Source: Chondrilla cf. caribensis (Eukaryota; Porifera; Demospongiae; Chondrillida; Chondrillidae). Taken from it: a stretch of DNA of 64,000 bases. The position numbers and the translations under genes are program-made. Below the pieces are notes generated by a model. It searched no databases, was not told the DNA's origin, and saw only the letters and a program-made list of their open reading frames with translations. Each line of letters opens with the position of its first letter. Position 1 is the first letter of the stretch. Shown here piece after piece: positions 55,501 to 64,000 of this stretch. The stretch covers positions 6,823,879 to 6,887,878 of the forward strand of contig OZ026546.1 of the NCBI GenBank assembly GCA_964020155.1, read 5' to 3'.

Positions 55501-56610
55501 GAATAACAAGGGTTACAGAGTACACAAAGTGATGGGAAGTGTTTCATAACTTAGTTCACATCTCCAACTAGATTTGTTGAAAATATCAGGGTGACACGCC
55601 CCCTCTTCCACGAGCTATGCAGGATGGTGCTATGGCCAAAATTTGGCCATAGCACCACTTTCAATAACAAGTGTTACAGAGTACACAAAGTGATGGGAAG
55701 TGTTTCATAACTTAGTTCACATCTCCAACTAGATTTGTTGAAAATATCAGGGTGACACGCCCCATCTCCCACGAGATATGCAGGATGGTGCTAAGTGTAT
55801 TTTTTCCATATTCTCCCCCATACATTGACTGTGGTGCTATGGCCAAAATTTGGCCATAGCACCACCTTGAATAACAAGGGTTACAGAGTACACAAGGTGA
55901 TGGGAAGTGTTTCATAACTTAGTTCACATCTCCAACTAGATTTGTTGAAAATATCAGGGCGACACGCCCCCTCTCCCACGAGATATGCAGGATGGTGCTA
56001 AGTGTATTTTTTCCATATTCTCCCCCATACATTGACTGTGGTGCTATGGCCAAAATTTGGCCATAGCACCACCTTGAATAACAAGGGTTACAGAGCACAC
56101 AAAGTGATGGGAAGTGTTTCATAACTTAGTTCACATCTCCAACTAGATTTGTTGAAAATATCAGGGTGACACGCCCCCCCTCCCACGAGATATGCAGGAT
56201 GGTGCTAAGTGTATTTTTTCCATATTCTCCCCCATACATTGACTGTGGTGCTATGGCCAAATTTGGCCATAGCACCACCTTGAATAACAAGGGTTACAGA
56301 GTACACAAAGTGATGGGAAGTGTTTCATAACTTAGTTCACATCTCCAACTAGATTTGTTGAAAATATCAGGGCGACACGCTCCCTCTCCCACGAACTATG
56401 CAGGATGGTGCTATGGCCAAAATTTGGCCATAGCACCACTTTGAATAACAAGGGTTACAGAGTACACAAAGTGATGGGAAGTGTTTCATAACTTAGTTCA
56501 CATCTCCAACTAGATTTATTGAAAATATCAGGGCGACACGCCCCCTCTCCCACGAGATATGCAGGATGGTGCTAAGTGTATTTTTTCCATATTCTCCCAT
56601 ACATTGACTG
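49570..56610. repeat. Satellite family C, about 35-40 monomers, with higher-order repeats
   Basis: The monomer exists in a long form (about 207 bp, with the spacer aagtgtattttttccatatt) and a short form (about 165 bp) without it. Landmarks are caagggttacagagtacaca, cataacttagttcacatctc, gttgaaaatatcagggtgac and cacgagctatgcagg. Monomers meet at a 31-nt hairpin (ggtgctatggccaaa and its complement around one unpaired base). A 1,103-bp block is repeated at about 54.2-56.4 kb, and a larger block recurs 2,939 bp apart (50.5 and 53.5 kb). All 67-80-codon ORFs here are repeats of non-coding sequence. Confidence 0.96.
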
Positions 56611-57640
56611 TGGTGCTACGTATGGGAAGGTATAGGATCAAAAAACGTTAAGCACCTTTTTGCGTAGCTCATGGGAGAAGGAACGTGTCAACATGATAAT
56701 TTATGGAGACCTAGCTGTGGACCTATACTACCTCATGAAACAATTTTCATCTCCGTAGGTGGTCCCAAACCCTAACTACATCCGGAGGTGCTTAATATTT
56801 TTTAATGTATGGGAAGGTATAGGATCAAAAAATGTTAAGCACCTTTTTGCATAGCTCATGGGAGAAGGGGCGTGTCAACATGATATTTTATGGAGACCTA
56901 GCTGTGGATCTATACTACCTTATGAAACAATTGTCATCTCCGTAGGTGGTCCCAAACTCTAACTACATCCGGAGGTGCTTAATATTTTTTAATGTATGGG
57001 AAGGTATAGGATCAAAAAATGTTAAGCACCTTTTTGCATAGCTCATGGGAGAAGGGGCGTGTCAACATGATATTTTATGGAGACCTAGCTGTGGATCTAT
57101 ACTACCTTATGAAACAATTGTCATCTCCGTAGGTGGTCCCAAACTCTGACTACATCCGGAGGTGCTTAATATTTTTTAATGTATGGGAAGGTATAGTATC
57201 AAAAAACGTTAAGCACCTTTTTGCGTAGCTCATGGGAGAAGGGGCGTGTCAACATGATACTTTATGGAGACCTAGCAGTGGACCTTAACTAACTTATGAA
57301 ACAATTTTCATCTCCGTAGGTGGTCCCAAACCCTGACTACATCCGGAGGTGCTTAATATTTTTTAATGTATGGGAAGGTATACAGGATCAAAAACGTTAA
57401 GCACCTTTTTGCGTAGCTCATGGGAGAAGGAGCGTGTCAACATGATATTTTATGGAGACCTAGCTGTGGACCTATACTAACTTATGAAACAATTGTCATC
57501 TCCGTAGGTGGTCCCAAACTCTGACTACATCCGGAGGTGCTAAATATTTTTTAATGTATGGGAAGGTATAGTATCAAAAAACGTTAAACACCTTTGTGCG
57601 TAGCTCATGGGAGATGGGGCATGTCAACTTGATATTTTAA
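56610..57640. repeat. Satellite family B, inverted, about 5-6 monomers
   Basis: Resumes in the same inverted orientation as 48290-49570, from cgtatgggaaggtatagg. Family C therefore sits inside an inverted B array. Confidence 0.93.
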
Positions 57641-58810
57641 GGAGACATGATTATACATTATGTGCACACAGGAGAGGCCGTGGTGACAAGCATAAAAATT
57701 GACATTTTTTTCCTTGTCACCACGAGGCCCATAGCACACCCAGGATGGTTTGTGTGCATCCCAAATTGTGTTGGTGAGTTTGGCACGGACACTGGGCAGC
57801 CCTTGGTGACTAGCAACGTGATGTTAAATCACCTGAGTTATCACCACAAGGTGTATTATACTTATATTGAAATGTACATACAAATGTATAATGGTATGTG
57901 CCATATGGACACCTGAGAGAATTTTCATCAGCAACAAAACCTATCATTTTTGCTATCAAAAGGACTGTAATAGTTCCAGAAGTGTGTCCGTGCATTCGTA
58001 TTAGATCTATGATGCATTATGTGCACACAGGAGAGGCCGTGGTGACAAGCATAAAATTTGACATTTTTATGCTTGTCACCACAAGGCCCATAGCACACTC
58101 AAGACGGTTTGTGTGCATCCCACATTGTGTTGGTGAGTTTGGCACGGACACTGGGCAGCCCTTGGTGACCAGCAATGGGATGTCGAATCACCTGAGTTAT
58201 CACCACAAGGCATATTACACTTATATTGAAATGTACATACAAATGTATAATGGTATGTACCATATGGACACCTGAGAGAATTTTCATCAGCAACAAAACC
58301 TATCATTTTTGCTATCAAAAGGACCCTATTAGTTCCAGGAGTGTGTCCGTACATTTGTATTAGATCTATGATGCATTATGTGCACACAGGAGAGGCCGTG
58401 GTGACAAGCATAAAATTTGACATTTTTTGGCTTGTCACCACGAGGCCCATAGCACACTCGGGACGGTTTATATACATCCCAAATTGTGTTGGTGAGTTTG
58501 GCACAGACACCAGGCAGCCCTTGGTGACCAACAATGGGATGTTGAATCACCTGAGTTATCACCACAAGGCATAATACACTCATGCATGGATGGATACACT
58601 CCTGGTAGATATCATACACACATCCTATGATGCATAACATGGAGAATAGAGAGGTCGTGATTAACAATAAAAAAATTTGAGTTTTTGTCACTACAAGGTC
58701 TATACATAGCATCATAAGGACTATACATACAAACATATGCATACAAGTATGTATATTTAGTTTCATATAATTCATGCATACATGCTCTTTTATTTATATT
58801 ACGTATATAT
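57640..58810. repeat. Satellite family A, inverted, about 3 monomers, with worn edge
   Basis: Reverse-complement A monomers (gtgcacacaggagaggccgt, gttggtgagtttggcac) with period about 360 bp. From about 58580 to 58810 the sequence is a degenerate A relative followed by unique AT-rich DNA. Confidence 0.9.
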
Positions 58811-61270
58811 ACGTACATTGAAAAAATAGTAAGCACCTTCCAATGTAGCTGGACTTACGGGCCACCTATCGAAATGGGAATTATTTCAGAAGTTAGTTCA
58901 CGTCTCCAACTAGGTCTGTCTAAAATATCAAGTTGACACGCCCCCTCCCCCATGAGCTATGCAAAAAGGTGCTTAGCGTTTTCTCTTCTATACTCCCCCA
59001 TACATTGAAAAAATGTTAAGCACCTTCCAATGTAGCTGGAGTTAAAGGCCACCTATTGAGATGGGAATTGTTTCAGAAGTTAGTTCACATCTCCAACTAG
59101 GTCTGTCTGAAATATCACGTTGACACGCCCCCTCCCCCATGAGCTATGCAAAAAGGTGCTTAAAGTTTTCTCTCCTATAATCTCCCATACATTGAAAAAA
59201 TATTAAGCACCTTCCAATGCAGCTGGAGTTACAGGCCACCTATTGAGATGGGAATTGTTTCACAAGTTAGTTCACATCTAGAACTAGGTCTAACTAAAGT
59301 ATCAAGTTGACACGCCCCCTCCCTCATGAGCTATGCAAAAAGGTGCTTAGTGTTTTCTCTCCTATACTTTCCCATACATTGAAAAAAAATTAAGCACCTT
59401 CCAATGTAGCTGGAGTTACGGGCCACCTATTGAGATAGCAATTGTTTCACAAGTTAGATCAAGGCCCCAACTAGGTCTGTCTAAAATATCAAGTTGACAC
59501 GCCTTTTCCCCCATGAGTTATGCAAAAAGGTGCTTAGCGTTTTCTGTCCCATACTCTCCCATACGTACATTGAAAAAATGTTAAGCACCTTCCAATGTAG
59601 CTGGAGTTAAAGGCCACCTATTGAGATGGGAATTGTTTCAGAAGTTAGTTCACGTCTCCAACTAGGTCTGTCTAAAATATCAAGTTGACACGCCCCCTCC
59701 CCAATGAGCTATGCAAAAAGGTGCTTAGCGTTTTCTCTTCTATACTCCCCCATACATTGAAAAAATGTTAAGCACCTTCCAATGTAGCTGGAGTTACAGG
59801 CCACCTATCGAGATGGGAATTGTTTCACAAGTTAGTTCACGTCCCCAACTAGGTCTGTCTAAAGTATCACATTGACACGCCCCCTCCCCCATGAGCTATG
59901 CAAAAAGGTGCTTAGTGTTTTCTCTCCTACTGTATACTCTCCCACACATTGAAAATATATTAAGCATCTTCCAATGTAGCTGGAGTTACAGGCCACCTAT
60001 TGAGATGGGAATTGTTTCAGAAGTTAGTTCACGTCTCCAACTATGTCTGCCTAAAATATCAAGTTGACACGCCCCCTCCCCCATGAGCTATGCAAAAAGG
60101 TGCTTAGCGTTTTCTCTTCTATACTCCCCCATACGTACGTTGAAAAAATGTTAAGCACCTTCCAATGCAGCTGGAGTTACAGGCCACCTATTGAGACCGG
60201 AATTGTTTCAAAAGTTAGTTCACGTCTCCAACTAGGTCTGCCTGAAATATCACATTGACACGCCCCCTCCCCCATGAGCTATGCAGAAAGGTGCTTAGCG
60301 TTTTCTCTCCTATACTCTCCCATACATTGAAAAAATACTAAGCACCTTCCAATGTATCTGGAGTTACAGGCCACCTATTGAGATGGGAATTGTTTCAGAA
60401 GTTAGTTCACGTCCCCAACTAGGCCTGTCTAAAATATCACGTTGACACGCCCCCTCCCCCATGAGCTATGCAAAAAGGTGCTTAAAGTTTTCTCTCCTAT
60501 ATTCCCCCATATGTACATTGAAAAAATGTTAAGCACCTTCCAATGCAGCTGGAATTAAAGGCCACGTATTGAGATGGGAATTGTTTCACAAGTTAGTTCA
60601 CGTCCCCAACTAGGTCTTTCTAAAGTATCACGTTGACACGCCCCCTCCCCCATGAGCTATGCATAAAGGTGCTTAATGTTTTCTCTCCTATACTCTCCCA
60701 TACATAGAAAAAGTGTTAAGCACCTTCCAATGTAGCTGGAGTTACAGGCCACCTATTGAGATGGGAATTGTTTCACAAGTTAGTTCACGTCTCCAACTAG
60801 GTCTGCCTAATATCAAGTTGACACGCCCCCTCCCCTTGAGCTATGCAAAAAGGTGCTTAATGTTTTCTCTCTCATACTCTCCCATACATTGAAAAAATAT
60901 TAAGCACCTTCCAATGTAGCTGGAGTTACTGGCCACCTATTGAGATGGGAATTGTTTCAGAAGTTAGTTCACGTCTCCAACTAGGTCTGCCTAAAATGTC
61001 AAGTTGACACGCCCCCTTCCCCATGAGCTATGCAAAAAGGTGCTTAATGTTTTCTCTCCTATACTCTCCCATACATTGAAAAAATGTTAAGCACCTTCCA
61101 ATGTAGCTTGAGTTACAGGCCACCTATCGAGATGAGAATTGTTTCACAAGTTAGTTCAAGTCCCCACCTAGGTCTGTCTAAAATATCACGTTGACACGCC
61201 CCTTCCCCCATGAGCTATGCATAAAGGTGCTTAGTGTTTTCTCTCCTATACTCTCCCATACATTGAAAAA
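58810..61270. repeat. Satellite family B, plus orientation, about 13 monomers
   Basis: Monomers of about 186-192 bp in the plus orientation, again with ttaagcaccttccaatgtag and catgagctatgcaaaaagg. Small cgta insertions (for example catacgtacattg near 59565 and catacgtacgttg near 60132) recur in the spacer. Confidence 0.95.
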
Positions 61271-64000
61271 AATTATTATTATTATTTATCGTAATTTGAT
61301 ATCATGTTGCTGGTCACCAAGGGCTGCCCAGTGTCTGTCCCTAACTCACCAACACAATTTGGGATGCATGCAAACCGTCCTGGATGTGCTGTGGGCCTCG
61401 TGGTGACAAGCCTAAAAATGTCAATTTTTATGCTTGTCACCTCAACCTCTCCTGTGTGCACATAATGCATCATAGATCTAATACGAATGCACGGACACAC
61501 TCCTGGAACTAATACGGTCCTTTTGATAGTAAAAATGATAGGTTTTGTTGAGGAACAAAATTCTCTCAGATGTCCATACGGCACATAGCATCATACATTT
61601 GTATGTACATTTCAATATAAGTGTAATACGCCTTGTGGTGATAACTCAGGTGATTTGACATCACGTTGCTGGTCACCAAGGGCTGCCCAGTACCTGTCCC
61701 AAACTCACCAACACAATTTGGGATGCATGCAAACCGTCCTGGGTGTGCTATGGGCCTCGTGGTGACAAGGAAAAAAATGTCAATTTTTATGCTTGTCACC
61801 ACGACCTCTCCTGTGTGCACATAATGCATCATAGATCTAATACGATTCCACGGGCACACTTATTGAACTAATACGGTCCTTTTGATAGCAAAAATGATAG
61901 GTTTTGTTGAGGATGAAAATTCTACCAGGTGTCCATATGGCACATAGCATTATACATTTGTATGTACATTTCAATATAAGTGTAATACGCCTTGTGGTGA
62001 TAACTCAGGTGATTTGACATCACGTTGCTGGTCACCAAGGGCTGCCCAGTGTCTGTCCCTAACTCTCCAACACAATTTGGGATGCATGCAAACCGTCTTA
62101 GCTGTGCTATGGGCCTCGTGGTGACAAGCCTAAAAATGTCAATTTTTATGCTTGTCACCACGACCTCTCCTGTGTGCACATAATGCATCATAGATCTAAT
62201 ACGAGTGCACGGACACACTCCTGGAGCTAATACGGCCCTCTTGATAGCAAAAATGATAGGTTTTGTTCCCGATGAAAATTCTCCCAGATGTCCATATGGC
62301 ACATAGCATCATACATTTGTATGTACATTTCAATATAAGTGTAATACGCCTTGTGGTGATAACTCAGGTGATTTGACATCACGTTGCTGGTCACCAAGGG
62401 CTGCCCAGTGTCTGTCCCTAACTCACCAACACAATTTGGGATGCATGCAAACCGTCTTAGCTGTGCTATGGGCCTCGTGGTGACAAGCCAAAAATATCAA
62501 TTTTTATGCTTGTCACCACGACCTCTCCTGTGTGCACATAATGCATCATAGATCTAATACGAGTGTACGGACACACTCCTGGAACTAATACGGCCCTCTT
62601 GATAGCAAAAATGATAGGTTTTGTTCCCGATGAAAATTCTCCCAGATGTCCATATGGCACATAGCATTATACATTTGTATGTACATTTCAATATAAGTGT
62701 AATACGCCTTGTGGTGATAACTCAGGTGATTTGACATCACGTTGCTGGTCACCAAGGGCTGCCCAGTGTCTGTCCCTAACTCTCCAACACAATTTGGGAT
62801 GCATGCAAACCGTCTTAGCTGTGCTATGGGCCTCGTGGTGACAAGCCAAAAAATGTCAATTTTTATGCTTGTCACCACGACCTCTCCTGTGTGCACATAA
62901 TGCATCATAGATCTAATACGAGTGCACGGACACACTCCTGGAACTAATACGGCCCTCTTGATAGCAAAAATGATAGGTTTTGTTCCCGATGAAAATTCTC
63001 CCAGGTGTCCATATGGCACATAGCATCATACATTTGTATGTACATTTCAATATAAGTGTAATACGCCTTGTGGTGATAACTCAGGTGATTTGACATAACG
63101 TTGCTGGTCACCAGGGGCTGCCCAGTGTCTGTCCCTAACTCACCAACACAATTTGGGATGCATGCAAACCGTCCTGGGTGTGCTATGGGCCTCGTGGTGA
63201 CAAGCCTAAAAATGTCAATTTTTATGCTTGTCACCACGACCTCTCCTGTGTGCACATAATGCATCATAGATCTAATACGAGTGTACGGACACACTCCTGG
63301 AACTAATACGGTCCTTTTGATAGCAAAAATGATAGGTTTTGTTGAGGATGAAAATTCTCCCAGGTGTCCATATGGCACATAGCATTATACATTTGTATGT
63401 ACATTTCAATATAAGTGTAATACGCCTTGTGGTGATAACTGAGGTGATTTGACATCACGTTGCTGGTCACCAAGGGCTGCCCAGTGTCTGTCCCTAACTC
63501 TCCAACACAATTTGGGATGCATGCAAACCGTCTTAGCTGTGCTATGGGCCTCGTGGTGACAAGCCAAAAAATGTCAATTTTTATGCTTGTCACCACGACC
63601 TCTCCTGTGTGCACATAATGCATCATAGATCTAATACGAGTGCACGGACACACTCCTGGAACTAATACGGCCCTCTTGATAGCAAAAATGATAGGTTTTG
63701 TTCCCGATGAAAATTCTCCCAGGTGTCCATATGGCACATAGCATCATACATTTGTATGTACATTTCAATATAAGTGTAATACGCCTTGTGGTGATAACTC
63801 AGGTGATTTGACATAACGTTGCTGGTCACCAGGGGCTGCCCAGTGTCTGTCCCTAACTCACCAACACAATTTGGGATGCATGCAAACCGTCCTGGGTGTG
63901 CTATGGGCCTCGTGGTGACAAGCCTAAAAATGTCAAATTTTATGCTTGTCACCACGACCTCTCCAGTGTGCACGTAATGCATCATGGTACTAATACGAGT
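61270..64000. repeat. Satellite family A, plus orientation, runs off the window
   Basis: About 7.5 monomers with a strict 359-bp period (equivalent points at 62585, 62944, 63303 and 63662). Alternate monomers share variants (for example tgtcttagctgtgctat against tgtcctgggtgtgctat, and gttcccgatg against gttgaggatg), so a 718-bp dimer is present near the end. Non-coding. Confidence 0.95.

Noticed and set aside
49669..56122. Recurrent 67-80-codon minus-strand ORFs (MKHFPSLCVLCNPCYS...)
   Set aside because: They are copies of satellite C; ORF presence depends on which monomers have the long spacer and there is no gene context.
61922..63985. 144-codon minus-strand ORFs (MPYGHLGEFSS...)
   Set aside because: They repeat with the 359-bp satellite A period, which is not a multiple of three, so the frame is not maintained between monomers.
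43930..64000. Telomeric repeats or rDNA within the satellite block
   Set aside because: No TTAGGG-type arrays and no rRNA-like sequence were seen.

Overview
The window is nuclear DNA of an invertebrate animal. It carries spliced genes with GT-AG introns, a very large Ig/FN3 receptor, PEX19, kynureninase, LRRC58, a cluster of alpha-tubulin genes, a non-LTR retrotransposon, many short TA-flanked inverted-repeat elements, abundant (CA)n/(TG)n tracts and 20 kb of satellite. The mix is compatible with a sponge or another marine invertebrate; the species cannot be fixed from the sequence. I saw no bacterial or viral genes and no convincing tRNA or rRNA gene.

Layout. 1-1.2 kb is AT-rich intergenic DNA. 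1.17-19.47 kb (minus strand) is one 21-exon gene for a single-pass receptor of about 2,055 residues: signal peptide, 13 Ig domains, 4 FN3 domains, Ser/Thr-rich stalk, membrane helix, and a cytoplasmic tail with two YxxI/V tyrosine motifs. Every exon-exon join was checked for frame. Its introns hold a retrotransposon inserted inside a (TG)n tract, a 29-bp minisatellite and several small inverted-repeat elements. A 389-bp gap separates it from a divergent alpha-tubulin gene (19.86-21.22 kb, plus strand).

21.7-30.7 kb is a head-to-tail array on the minus strand. The downstream end of kynureninase (its last two exons) plus the following alpha-tubulin gene was copied, giving three intact intronless alpha-tubulin genes separated by two dead kynureninase 3' fragments. 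The complete 11-exon kynureninase gene follows (30.2-35.5 kb, minus). PEX19 (36.3-39.1 kb, minus) and LRRC58 (39.3-43.1 kb, plus) share a 224-bp bidirectional promoter with three CRE-like sites.

43.9-64.0 kb is gene-free satellite. Three monomer families (A, about 348-359 bp; B, about 186 bp; C, about 165/207 bp) are arranged A-B-inverted B-C-inverted B-inverted A-B-A. B and C share a skeleton and are probably divergent descendants of one monomer. Each family has inverted repeats at its monomer junctions, which suggests an origin from short TIR elements.

The genes do not form one pathway. The strongest themes are local duplication (tubulin/kynureninase, satellite higher-order repeats, an exon fragment) and microsatellites acting as splice-site context, insertion target and likely duplication breakpoint. 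Two of the four tubulin promoters carry an RFX-type X-box or near match, suggesting ciliary use.
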